Assembly (NCBI GenBank): GCA_016783565.1
Contig: JADHWI010000004.1
Coordinates: 22,346-86,345 of the forward strand
Origin: Kiritimatiellia bacterium
Lineage (GTDB): Bacteria > Verrucomicrobiota > Kiritimatiellia > UBA8416 > JADHWI01
Length of the DNA: 64,000 nt
Reading direction: 5' to 3'
Made by a program: the position numbers and the translations under genes. Each line of letters opens with the position of its first letter. Position 1 is the stretch's first letter. The notes beneath the pieces were generated by a model. That model was not told where the DNA came from and did no database searches. It saw only the letters and a list, made by a program, of their open reading frames with translations. Shown piece by piece: positions 1 through 8,666 of this stretch.

Positions 1-1445
1 GTTCCGATTACGGTGGGAGCTGCCGTGTTGCTTGTGTCGATGACCAGGAGGCCTGCGTTGCCTGCGGCGGCCAGGAGAAGGTCGCCTTTGAATGCGAGGT
101 CGAAAACGTGACCGTCGACAGCGCACGTTCCTTTTGGGTCGAGGCCGTTGAAGATTTGAATCTGGTGTCCGTCCGAAACCGCCAGAGTGTCTTCCGATGC
201 CGTGATGGTTCTGATGGCGGTTAACGTCGTGTCCAGCGAAGTGGTCAGGGCAGAGGGCGCTGCCGGGGTGGTTACGTTTACGGCGCTCAGGCCGTAGAGA
301 TCGTCGGCGATATATAGAATGTTGCCCATAAGGGCCAAGTCGCGGGCGTTGCCTGCGGTTGGGCAGCCTCCGATGCGGACGGGTTGTTCCGCGTTGGTGA
401 GATTGTAGATGTTCAGGCCGGCTTCACCCGCCGCAACAAACGCGATGTCTCCCTGGGTTACGATCTGTGAGGCGCGTGAGCCTTGTTGTATCGCTGAAAT
501 TTCCGTAAGGACTGGAGTTGAGATATCAACTACGCGTAGTCCGCCGAAACCTGCGGCGACGTATGCTGTGAATTCGGAGATTGTCAGCGCGGTTGCGTGA
601 CCGCTGAGTGTGATGGGTGCAAGTGGTGCGGGTGATGATGGCGTAGCGATGTTGATGGGTTGAACGCCTGTGGCCCCCAGAGCGGCAAAAGCAACGTTCC
701 CTTTTGCGCAGATTTCGTGTGCAGGACCCGCAAGGTTGGTTGTGCCTATGATGGAGGGTGCATTGAGGTCTGAAACGTTGATCAGTGCGAGCTGGCCCTT
801 TTCGTCAACGAGAAGGATCGTGGTTCCGGACAGGTGGATGTCACGTGCGAAAGGGAGGCTTTCCACGGAACTCAGTTTGACTGGAGAAGTGGGGTCTGAT
901 ACGTCGAGAATGAGTAGGCCGAGGTGGTAGTCGAGTACGTAGGCCACGTTGCCTTGCACGATGATGTCGCGGGCGGGACCCTCGGTGGCGAAGGTTCCTT
1001 CCTGCATTGGTGTGGAAGGATTGGTGATGTTAATTAAACGGAGCCCTGCACTACCATCAGCCAGAAAGATACGATCGTCGGCAGCGAAAGCAGCGTAGCT
1101 GTGCGCGGCCGAGGGGATCGTGCCGACAACTGCGGGTCCTCCGGGGGATGCGAGAGTTAGAATGTGAACACCGCGCCGCCCGCAGGCGGCAAATGCCCGC
1201 CCGCCGTCCATGGAAAGAGATTCAATGCTTCCGACGAGTCGCAGACGATCCAGTACGTGTGGGGTGTCAGGTTGGGAAACGTCAAGGATTGAGAGAGTGG
1301 GTCCCTCGCCGATGCAAAGGGTAGTTTCTGAGATGGCAATGGCTTGGCTGTACCCGCCGATGCCACCACCGGTCATACGGAGTTCTGCGTATGCGGGGAG
1401 GCAGATGCTGACGGCCAGAAGGATCTTAAGGTGTTTTTTTAGCAT
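1..1445 (-). CDS. Secreted LVIVD-repeat beta-propeller protein, partial (continues past the left edge)
   Basis: Reading frame open on the minus strand from ATG at 1445 to the window edge, absent from the ORF track because it has no stop in the window. Translation begins MLKKHLKILLAVSICLPAYAELRMTGG (signal peptide) and contains repeated units such as GLLILDVSDPTSPVKLSSV, GVQPINIATPSSPAPLAPI, GLRVVDISTPVLTEIS, GLSAVNVTTPAAPSALT, GLLVIDTSNTAAPTVIG. Confidence 0.85.
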   Translation of the reverse strand, partial: MLKKHLKILLAVSICLPAYAELRMTGGGIGGYSQAIAISETTLCIGEGPTLSILDVSQPDTPHVLDRLRLVGSIESLSMDGGRAFAACGRRGVHILTLASPGGPAVVGTIPSAAHSYAAFAADDRIFLADGSAGLRLINITNPSTPMQEGTFATEGPARDIIVQGNVAYVLDYHLGLLILDVSDPTSPVKLSSVESLPFARDIHLSGTTILLVDEKGQLALINVSDLNAPSIIGTTNLAGPAHEICAKGNVAFAALGATGVQPINIATPSSPAPLAPITLSGHATALTISEFTAYVAAGFGGLRVVDISTPVLTEISAIQQGSRASQIVTQGDIAFVAAGEAGLNIYNLTNAEQPVRIGGCPTAGNARDLALMGNILYIADDLYGLSAVNVTTPAAPSALTTSLDTTLTAIRTITASEDTLAVSDGHQIQIFNGLDPKGTCAVDGHVFDLAFKGDLLLAAAGNAGLLVIDTSNTAAPTVIG

Positions 1446-1948
1446 GGTGCAGGCTCCATCGTTATCGTGGGCTTGGTCTGTAGAGGGCTTGTCCAGCAAT
1501 GGACTGTTCTCATTACGGTTTCGATTACCTTTGGTAGGGCCGCTTTGACAGGGCCCGAGAGTTTCATCCCGTACTCAAGAGATTTCGGCTCTACTCCGAG
1601 AACAGTCATGGGCGGGCATTGATGGGGGGCGGGCATTAATCGCGAAAGTGAGCGCATTCCGAGCGTATGAATGGAGGTTGCTGGGCCGTCTTCGCGTACA
1701 TCATCCGCATCGAGGAGATATATGTCTCCCGGGTTACCCCCGGCCTTGACGGCATCAATCAGTAGAACACGATCCGCGTGTTCGAGGTAGTGCATGGCAT
1801 GGAAGACCGCCGTACCGATGTCGGCTGTTGTGACACCGATCATCGGTTGTTTGGCCAGTTCGTGCACGGCATGAATGCCCACACCATCATCGCTCAGCAA
1901 TAAGTTGCCGAGTCCTGCGATCAAAATGGATTGTTTATGTGCGTGCAT
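1439..1948 (-). CDS. Hydrogenase maturation protease (HyaD/HupD, M52 family)
   Basis: 169 aa; N-terminal ILIAGLGNLLLSDDGVGIHAV and DRVLLIDAVKAGGNPGDIYLL motifs; immediately downstream of the [NiFe] large subunit. Confidence 0.9.
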   Translation of the reverse strand: MHAHKQSILIAGLGNLLLSDDGVGIHAVHELAKQPMIGVTTADIGTAVFHAMHYLEHADRVLLIDAVKAGGNPGDIYLLDADDVREDGPATSIHTLGMRSLSRLMPAPHQCPPMTVLGVEPKSLEYGMKLSGPVKAALPKVIETVMRTVHCWTSPLQTKPTITMEPAPC

Positions 1949-3413
1949 TGTTGGATCTCAGGGTGATGGGTGGGGTGAAAGATGTTGAAGGGATGCGAAC
2001 TACGGTTTTATCTTTGGGGCGCATGACGTGTGTGGCGCAATCCAGGCATGGGTCGAAGGAGTGAATGACGCGCAGCACTTCGATGGGTTCGTCGATGTTT
2101 TCAACAGGGATGCCGATCAATGCCTCTTCAAGGGCGCCGCGCACACCATTGCCGTCACGGGGTGAGACGTTCCAGCAGGTTGGTGTAATGATCTGGTAGT
2201 GTGAAACTTTTTGGTTTGCGATGTCGACCCAGTGGCCCAGTGCGCCTCGTGGTGCTTCTGTGAGCCCAATGCCGGTGCCTGTCTGTGGCACGGAACAGTG
2301 GGTATAGGCGCTGGCGCCGACGGGCAGCGCGTTCAGCCAAACCTGCATGGCATCAGCGATTTTCAACGCCTCATGGGCGCGGGCGATGTGTCGGTCCATT
2401 ACGGAGACTCCGCCGGTATAGTCGCCCGTGATCGACATGCGGGCCAGGGGGCCGAGTTCGTATGGAAGGTTGTCATAGCGCGGTGCCTTGAGCCATGAAT
2501 ACGCTCCGGGTTTGGGGTGTTGTGGTACGGTGTCTCCGCCTGACGGATTCAGATTGTGCGTGTCTTGATCATACCAGGAATGGGTGACATGTTCCGAGAT
2601 ACCTGCGGTGTTGAGCGGTAGGACATCGCGCGAACCCTTCAGCAAGCGTCCGCGGTGAAAAAGGAGTTCGGAGCCGGAGTTGTTTTCGCGGTAGACGCCG
2701 TAAGAGAGCAGGTTTGCGTGTCCGCGACCGAGAGAATAATATTCGGAATGCAGTGATGCCAGTCTCTCTGCATCGGGAATGTAGACATTGGCGATGAAAT
2801 TACGCAGGTCGCTCAGTATGGTTGCAAAGGCATTTTTTTGGGAACTCTTGGCAATCGCTGTGAAACCTCCGCTGATATAGGCGGGGGAGTGCGGCAGGCG
2901 ACCACCGAATATGGCTCCCATTTCGTGGGCTTTGCGGCGTTTCTCAATGGCGGTAAGATAGTGGTTGAGAAAAGAGGCGGACTCTCTTTTTCCAATGCGG
3001 TTGCCGACGTTCCAGCCTGGGGTCCAAGGGGCCATACCGGGACCGGAGACATAGTCGAGCAGCGACAGCAGGTAGAAATGAAGAATGTGCGACTCGATGA
3101 AACAGGCCCCATGAACCAGATTACGCATCAGGCGCCCTGCGGTTGGGGCGGTGATTCCGCAAGCTGCATCCAACCCCAGGACTGCAGCTTGGGCGTGCGA
3201 AGTGGGGCATACTCCACAGATGCGTGAAGTGATAATTGCGGCATCGCGTGGGTCTCGGCCTTCCAGTATCTTTTCGAAGCCTCGAAAAAGCGTGCCGACT
3301 GCTTTTGCATCGACGACTTGCTGGGCTCCATTGACCGTGTCTACGGTTACTTCGATTTTCAGGTGTCCCTCAATGCGTGTGACCGGGTCGATAGCAGCGA
3401 TGATCGTTGGCAT
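1935..3413 (-). CDS. [NiFe] hydrogenase large subunit
   Basis: 492 aa; VTRIEGHLKIEV, RICGVCPTSHAQA (L1) and C-terminal DPCLDCATH (L2) followed by a removable extension. Confidence 0.96.
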   Translation of the reverse strand: MPTIIAAIDPVTRIEGHLKIEVTVDTVNGAQQVVDAKAVGTLFRGFEKILEGRDPRDAAIITSRICGVCPTSHAQAAVLGLDAACGITAPTAGRLMRNLVHGACFIESHILHFYLLSLLDYVSGPGMAPWTPGWNVGNRIGKRESASFLNHYLTAIEKRRKAHEMGAIFGGRLPHSPAYISGGFTAIAKSSQKNAFATILSDLRNFIANVYIPDAERLASLHSEYYSLGRGHANLLSYGVYRENNSGSELLFHRGRLLKGSRDVLPLNTAGISEHVTHSWYDQDTHNLNPSGGDTVPQHPKPGAYSWLKAPRYDNLPYELGPLARMSITGDYTGGVSVMDRHIARAHEALKIADAMQVWLNALPVGASAYTHCSVPQTGTGIGLTEAPRGALGHWVDIANQKVSHYQIITPTCWNVSPRDGNGVRGALEEALIGIPVENIDEPIEVLRVIHSFDPCLDCATHVMRPKDKTVVRIPSTSFTPPITLRSNNART

Positions 3414-3436
3414 GATATTACCTTTTCTGTGTGGGA

Positions 3437-4348
3437 TTAGTCATCGTCATACTCTGTGAAGAAAGACTCGGGGCCGGGGAATGTTGGTTCGACGCAGCCG
3501 TGACAGGGTGCGTTTACGCCGATGCACCAGTTTCCCTGACCTGCGATTCCGTTCCAGTTGTTGTGGCAATTTGCTTTCGTTTCAGGACCGCGGCAGCCCA
3601 AATGTTTCAGGCAGCGATTGTCGGTGCCGAAGTCATCAATTTCGTCCCGCTCTTTTCGGGGGCAGCTCTTGTGGATGTAGTTGTGCGCTTCGTAGAGTGC
3701 GGTGGGTCGCCCAGAGCTGTCGAGAGGAATAGAATTGCCGAGCAGCACCTGTACGATCGGCCAGATGATCCAGTCGGGATTGGCCGGGCATCCGGAAATG
3801 TTGACGGTGGTTCGCCCGGTAAGTGATTTGACACCAACCACTTGCGTTGGATTGCTGCCGGCGGCGGGGATTCCGCCCCATGAGGCGCAGGTTCCTGCGC
3901 AGATGATGTGGCTGGCGCGTTCTGCATAGCGTAGAACAGCATCCTTGAAAGTCACTTCCTGTCCCTTGTAACTGTAGGAGATGCAGGCATGTCCGTTGAA
4001 TGCCATGGGGATGCCGCCTTCAACCACCAGCACATAGTTTCCTTTAGCGTAAGCCTGTTCCATGACCGCAACGGCTGACTCACCGGCGAAGGTCATCAGG
4101 TTGGTGTGGAATGTCAGGTCGATATTGTTAATGAGTACATCCGCCGCTGTGGCGGGTGCAGTCTCGGCAATCCGATTGAGTAGTGATATAGAACATCCGT
4201 CGCAGGAACTCCCTTTAAGCCAGATCACTTCCGGTGCGCCGGTAGAGGCAAGAGCAGCTTGAAGCAGGCCCAGTTCGCTTGAACTCAGACCGATGGTGAC
4301 GGCTCCCGCTCCGCAGTACTTGAAAAAAGCCCTTCGTGAAAGCTGCAT
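3437..4348 (-). CDS. [NiFe] hydrogenase small subunit, Tat-exported
   Basis: 303 aa; twin-arginine signal SRRAFFKYCGAGAVTIG; WLKGSSCDGCSISLLN, GTCASWGGIPAAGSNPT, GCPANPDWI and C-terminal cluster-ligand Cys. Confidence 0.95.
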   Translation of the reverse strand: MQLSRRAFFKYCGAGAVTIGLSSSELGLLQAALASTGAPEVIWLKGSSCDGCSISLLNRIAETAPATAADVLINNIDLTFHTNLMTFAGESAVAVMEQAYAKGNYVLVVEGGIPMAFNGHACISYSYKGQEVTFKDAVLRYAERASHIICAGTCASWGGIPAAGSNPTQVVGVKSLTGRTTVNISGCPANPDWIIWPIVQVLLGNSIPLDSSGRPTALYEAHNYIHKSCPRKERDEIDDFGTDNRCLKHLGCRGPETKANCHNNWNGIAGQGNWCIGVNAPCHGCVEPTFPGPESFFTEYDDD

Positions 4349-4396
4349 CGGTTGTATCCTTTCAGGGTCGTCTGTTGTCTCAATTTACAGGTAGCG

Positions 4397-4411
4397 TACC
4401 ACAACGTGGTA
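4397..4411. promoter_or_regulatory. Inverted repeat TACCAC-AAC-GTGGTA, possible operator
   Basis: Perfect 6-bp arms with 3-bp spacer in the gap between the XRE gene and the hydrogenase operon. Confidence 0.35.
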
Positions 4412-4428
4412 GCAGTAAGCATTCCAAT
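4411..4428 (-). promoter_or_regulatory. Candidate sigma-54 promoter upstream of the hydrogenase small subunit
   Basis: Minus strand reads ATTGGAATGCTTACTGCT: GG-N10-GC spacing, 6/8 match to TTGGCACG and 4/5 to TTGCW. Confidence 0.4.
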
Positions 4429-4521
4429 TATGATACTTTTTTAGAAATGGCCTTTAATTGAGGCAATTCATCTCGAGGGTTGAAAATTGGATGAGTTGTG
4501 CTCTCAGAAATGAGAAACGTT

Positions 4522-4938
4522 TCAGACTGTCGGAGTGGTTTCGTTTGGGGCGTGTAGGAGTCGGGCAATGACAGGGCATGAGGTAAAGTCGGCAACGGGA
4601 TTGTTCTCGTTGCTGTTCATCATCTGGCAGTGGTTGGCTGCCAGCATCCAGCAGCAGCAGCCAGCTCCGGCTTGGCGGGAGGGGCAGGTCTGTTGATGTT
4701 CGTTATCGCACTGTTTCACGCGCCAACAGGGTTGCGTTTCCTGGGTGTGATTGTGGAACTCGTTGAGCATGACAAACAGTTGGCTGAAAAATCGATTGGG
4801 CACTGCACGCCAGCCTTGTTCATAGCTCTGAATAGCTTTCGGGGAGACTCCGATGCTTTTCGCCAGGCGTGTTTGAGAAAGCGCCATCAACTTACGGGCT
4901 TTGGTAACAACTTCTGCTCTAATCACGAGGCGCTCCAT
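4522..4938 (-). CDS. XRE/Cro-type HTH regulator with C-terminal Cys-rich (CW-type) domain
   Basis: 138 aa; HTH ALSQTRLAKSIGVSPKAIQSYEQGWRAVP followed by PCWRVKQCDNEHQQTCPSRQAGAGCCCWMLAANHC...C. Confidence 0.8.
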   Translation of the reverse strand: MERLVIRAEVVTKARKLMALSQTRLAKSIGVSPKAIQSYEQGWRAVPNRFFSQLFVMLNEFHNHTQETQPCWRVKQCDNEHQQTCPSRQAGAGCCCWMLAANHCQMMNSNENNPVADFTSCPVIARLLHAPNETTPTV

Positions 4939-4972
4939 TCTTCATAAGCCCAGAAAGTCTGCATGTGGTCAC

Positions 4973-6061
4973 CTATTCTTTCGGAGTAGTGGGAGATGAA
5001 GAGAGTTCCGTGTAGAGCTTGATGGTCTTTTCCAGGGTGTGCCGGACGTGAAAGGGGCCGTTGATGCGTTCTCGAGCAGCGATGCCAAGACGTTCAACTT
5101 CGTTGGGGTGCGACGCCAGGCGTTGGAATGCTGCGGCCAAAGCCTGTGAATCTCTGGGGGGTACAATGAGTCCGCTGATCTCCTGCTCAATGAGTTCCGG
5201 CATGCCGCCTACGTTGGATACTACAGCGGGTATGCCCTGCGACATACCCTCCAGTAGAACTCTCGGTAAACCTTCGCGATCCACTGACGGCATGGTCAAA
5301 ATCTGACACGCACCTGCCAGTGCGGGTGCGTCTGTGCGGAATCCAGCGAAATGAACCCTTGGCGCCACATCGGGGTGTCCAGCCAGTCGGGCAACGCGAG
5401 GGTCCCGCACTTCGCCGACAAGCAGGAGATGAATCGGGCTGTCTGCCGGTAAATGTCGGATGGCCTCAAGCAGCACATCGACACCCTTTACGGGGCGCAT
5501 ATTTCCCACAAACCCTATCACAAAGGCGTGTTCGGGGATTCCAAACTCCGCGAGGGACGCAGAGGTATGGTGTTGATACCAATCCGGGTCATGTCCTTTG
5601 TGAATGGTTGTGAGTCGGTGGTTTGCGACTCTGCAGTTTTTCAGGTATTGCTCAACAGCACCGGACACACAGACGATTTTATCCACTCGGCGGTTGAAAT
5701 AGGTCATCCATGCCGCTGGATCAAAGCGACTCAGGTGCCCCATGGTCCCCCTGTACCCCACATGTTTTATGGGGCGTCCGCGTGTAGCTAGCAAGACATT
5801 TGATAAGGCTCGATTTGTATAGGAGTGAATGATGTCGTAATCATGTTCGGCGATCATTTCACGCAGTAATCGAATGGCCGTCCGGTCTATGCGTGACTGG
5901 AAATCATGGACATGATGTGTTACGCTCAATTCCTTACAGAGTGCATGCCCCATCGAGTTTTCAGAACACACGACATGCACGTCTATACCGGCGGCATGAA
6001 GTCCGCTCAGAACGTAATTTTCAGTGCGATCGTTGGACAGACCGCTTTGAAGTACCTTCAT
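4973..6061 (-). CDS. Glycosyltransferase family 4 (GT-B)
   Basis: Start placed at MKVLQSGLSNDRTENYVLSGL (internal Met of the 398-aa ORF, which opens at 6169). GT4 features: IIHSYTNRALSNVLLA, FVGNMRPVKGVDVLLEA, MPSVDREGLPRVLLEGMSQGIPAVVSNVGGMPELI. Confidence 0.85.
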   Translation of the reverse strand: MKVLQSGLSNDRTENYVLSGLHAAGIDVHVVCSENSMGHALCKELSVTHHVHDFQSRIDRTAIRLLREMIAEHDYDIIHSYTNRALSNVLLATRGRPIKHVGYRGTMGHLSRFDPAAWMTYFNRRVDKIVCVSGAVEQYLKNCRVANHRLTTIHKGHDPDWYQHHTSASLAEFGIPEHAFVIGFVGNMRPVKGVDVLLEAIRHLPADSPIHLLLVGEVRDPRVARLAGHPDVAPRVHFAGFRTDAPALAGACQILTMPSVDREGLPRVLLEGMSQGIPAVVSNVGGMPELIEQEISGLIVPPRDSQALAAAFQRLASHPNEVERLGIAARERINGPFHVRHTLEKTIKLYTELSSSPTTPKE

Positions 6062-6220
6062 GTCAGACACCTCGCAGTAAACCGTTTGGTGTTCCAAGCA
6101 TAGCGGTGTGAGTAAACATGCGCACCTTTTTACCTGCGTAGGTGCAAACGTCAAGACCTTAACGCGCATTATTCACGAAGAATCGTCCTTAATCCGCGAT
6201 GTTGCCAATGCGCGTGCCCT

Positions 6221-7102
6221 ATGATAGAAGGTCTCGCAATGAAAAACGTTGGCAAAGATGATGTGGACAGCGGATATTACGGTAAAGGACGATATGAGAT
6301 CCTGAAATCAGATCCGGATGCGGTCTGGGTTGGTGAGTGGATTCGATCGCAAAAATTTCTTGCGTCAGAGCTTGGTGCTCCTGTTTCGTCAGGGAATCTT
6401 GGGACGCATCTTCGTCGTATTGAGCTGCCTTCGGGAGGGCAGGCTGTGTTCAAGGGATTTGGTGTGCGTCCTCACCCACGTACTTCCCGTGAATTGAATC
6501 GGCGGCTGAGCCTTTTGTTTCGGAATTATGCGCGTACATCATTTCGGGGTGCGCTCTTGCTGCAGCGTCTGGGTGTGGACACGCCTTCACCGTTGGCTTG
6601 GTGGACCTATCATAAAGGGATTGGACGTGTTAGGCAGTATTATCTTTGTCGATGGGAACCGCACGAGAACACATTGACAGACTGTCGGGAGCGGTGGAAG
6701 CGTGACCCTGATCCGGAGAATAGAAAGGCGTACGAAGGCATGATTCGCGTTTTGGCGACGATGTGTCGTCGATTGCATGATCATGGGATCACGCATGGTG
6801 ATCCAGCGCCACATAACATTCTTGTGCTTGATGAATCTGCCATTCCTCCTTCGCTAGCCATGGTGGATACGGATCATGTCAGCCGAAAATATTATCCTGC
6901 ACCATTCAAACAATTTTTTCTTTTTCGCGATTTCAGGCGATTGAACCTGGACCGAAAGGTGTGTCCGGAGGATGGGGTGCATTTTATGCATATTTTTTTG
7001 AAAGCTTATCTTGGAGATGCCTATCATCCCGGTTGGTACAGGGTTTACCGTTTCTGGCGACAGGGAGCTCTGGGCTATTTGCGAGAGATGCTACAGAGCT
7101 GA
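6221..7102 (+). CDS. Lipopolysaccharide kinase (WaaP/Kdo-kinase/InaA-like)
   Basis: 293 aa; kinase-like HDHGITHGDPAPHNILVL and MVDTDHVSRKYYP; divergent to a glycosyltransferase. Confidence 0.7.
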   Translation: MIEGLAMKNVGKDDVDSGYYGKGRYEILKSDPDAVWVGEWIRSQKFLASELGAPVSSGNLGTHLRRIELPSGGQAVFKGFGVRPHPRTSRELNRRLSLLFRNYARTSFRGALLLQRLGVDTPSPLAWWTYHKGIGRVRQYYLCRWEPHENTLTDCRERWKRDPDPENRKAYEGMIRVLATMCRRLHDHGITHGDPAPHNILVLDESAIPPSLAMVDTDHVSRKYYPAPFKQFFLFRDFRRLNLDRKVCPEDGVHFMHIFLKAYLGDAYHPGWYRVYRFWRQGALGYLREMLQS

Positions 7103-7308
7103 TAGCAAAATGACGGGTCCGACAGGTTTATTGCCGGATATTGTCTTTAGGTACTGTCAGGGTGAAGGGAGGGCTGTCATGGTCTCCGTGCGTACCTCAG
7201 CCTTGATATGCGGCCTTCAGGTCGGTATGGTTTCTCACAAAATCATTTCTTTTTCCGGGTTTTTTGCATGGGTGGATTTGATGCGAGAGAAACCGTAAGG
7301 GGTAATTT

Positions 7309-8655
7309 ATGCGAATTTTGATTGTGGGGGCAGGTAAAACCGGTCACAACCTGGCGCTGAAGCTGTGCGAGATGGACCATGATGTGGTTGTGGTGGATCA
7401 TAACTCCGAGCAGCTTGCCGCCCTGGATGCCCAACTGGATGTAATGACTGTCGTGGGTTCCGGTTCTTCTCCGGATGTGCTTGAGAAGGCTGAAGTGGCG
7501 AAGGCTGATCTCGTGGTTGCTGTGACGAGCCTGGACGAGGCCAATATTCTCGCCTGCGAGTTTGCGCACGCTGCCGGAGTGCCCCATAAAGTCGCACGCG
7601 TAACAAATTCCGCCTTTGCACGATCCTCGGTGCTGGACTTCAAGAGTTTGGGCGTGGATCTCATGATCAGCCAGAATGAAGAAGTGAGTCGGGAGATTTT
7701 TGATATTCTGTGTAATCCGGGATTGACGGAATCCGTGGAACTTCTGGATGGGCGATTAGTGATCGTTGGCGTCAGGGTGCGCGCTGATGGTCCGCTCTTG
7801 AGGGGAGCACTTGCCGAGTTTCAGTCTGACCCCATGGTAGCCAGTGTTCGGTTTGTGGCGGTGGTACGGGGAGAACGGTTGAGTTTGCCGCGTGGGAATA
7901 CTCATTTTGAGGTGGGGGATGATATTTACGTGGCAACACGACCTGAAGCGTTGCCATCTTTTCTCGATTGGATGTATCCCGGTCGCCATGCTTTTGAGAA
8001 GACTGTGGTGGCGGGTGGTGGCGGGCTCGGGCTTGATATTGCACAGCGGTTGGAAGGGGTGCGCATGCCTGTTGTCCTGCTTGAGCGGGATGCCGATCGT
8101 GCGGGAGAATGCTCTGATGTATTGCACAAGACCCTGGTGATGCATGGTGATGCGTCTGACCGCGAAATGTTGGTCAATGCGGGTGTCGGACCGGAGACTG
8201 CTTTTGTGGCAATTACGGGGGATGAAGAGTTAAATATTATCAGTTGCATTCTGGCGCATAAGTTGGGTGCTGCGTTTAGTTTGGCGCAGGTGGCCAATCC
8301 GGATTATGCCCCGGTTGTTCGAAGCCTGGGACTGTTGGACCGTGTGGTCAACCCGCATCAGTCCATGGTGAATGCGATTTTGCATTTTGTGCATGGGCGA
8401 CACGTGAAAGCAGCCGCACAATTGCATCGGGCACCAGGAGAATTGCTGCATGTGGCCATACGCGAAGGACATCGCTGGGTTGGGAAGCCGGTGCACCGTC
8501 TTAAAATGCCCGGCGAATGCGTATTGGCCACCGTGCTTCGCGACGAACAGATTCATGTCCCCACCGGTGATCTTGTGATTCAGGCAGGTGATCAGTTGGT
8601 GATCTTTTCCCTGCCGAAAGATGTAGAGCGCGTTCAGGGCGCTTTTAAGAGTTGA
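7309..8655 (+). CDS. trkA: Trk system potassium uptake regulatory protein TrkA
   Basis: 448 aa with two RCK/TrkA_N nucleotide-binding halves (MRILIVGAGKTGHNLALKL; TVVAGGGGLGLDIAQRLE) and TrkA_C segments; followed by trkH. Confidence 0.92.
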   Translation: MRILIVGAGKTGHNLALKLCEMDHDVVVVDHNSEQLAALDAQLDVMTVVGSGSSPDVLEKAEVAKADLVVAVTSLDEANILACEFAHAAGVPHKVARVTNSAFARSSVLDFKSLGVDLMISQNEEVSREIFDILCNPGLTESVELLDGRLVIVGVRVRADGPLLRGALAEFQSDPMVASVRFVAVVRGERLSLPRGNTHFEVGDDIYVATRPEALPSFLDWMYPGRHAFEKTVVAGGGGLGLDIAQRLEGVRMPVVLLERDADRAGECSDVLHKTLVMHGDASDREMLVNAGVGPETAFVAITGDEELNIISCILAHKLGAAFSLAQVANPDYAPVVRSLGLLDRVVNPHQSMVNAILHFVHGRHVKAAAQLHRAPGELLHVAIREGHRWVGKPVHRLKMPGECVLATVLRDEQIHVPTGDLVIQAGDQLVIFSLPKDVERVQGAFKS

Positions 8656-8666
8656 GGGTCTGAAGG

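Noticed and set aside
1210-1548. 112-aa plus-strand ORF
   Set aside because: Overlaps the LVIVD gene and the hydrogenase protease in antisense; no motif or RBS support.
4502-4515. TCTCA-GAAA-TGAGA inverted repeat after the XRE gene
   Set aside because: 5-bp arms are short enough to be chance and no T tract follows on the minus strand.
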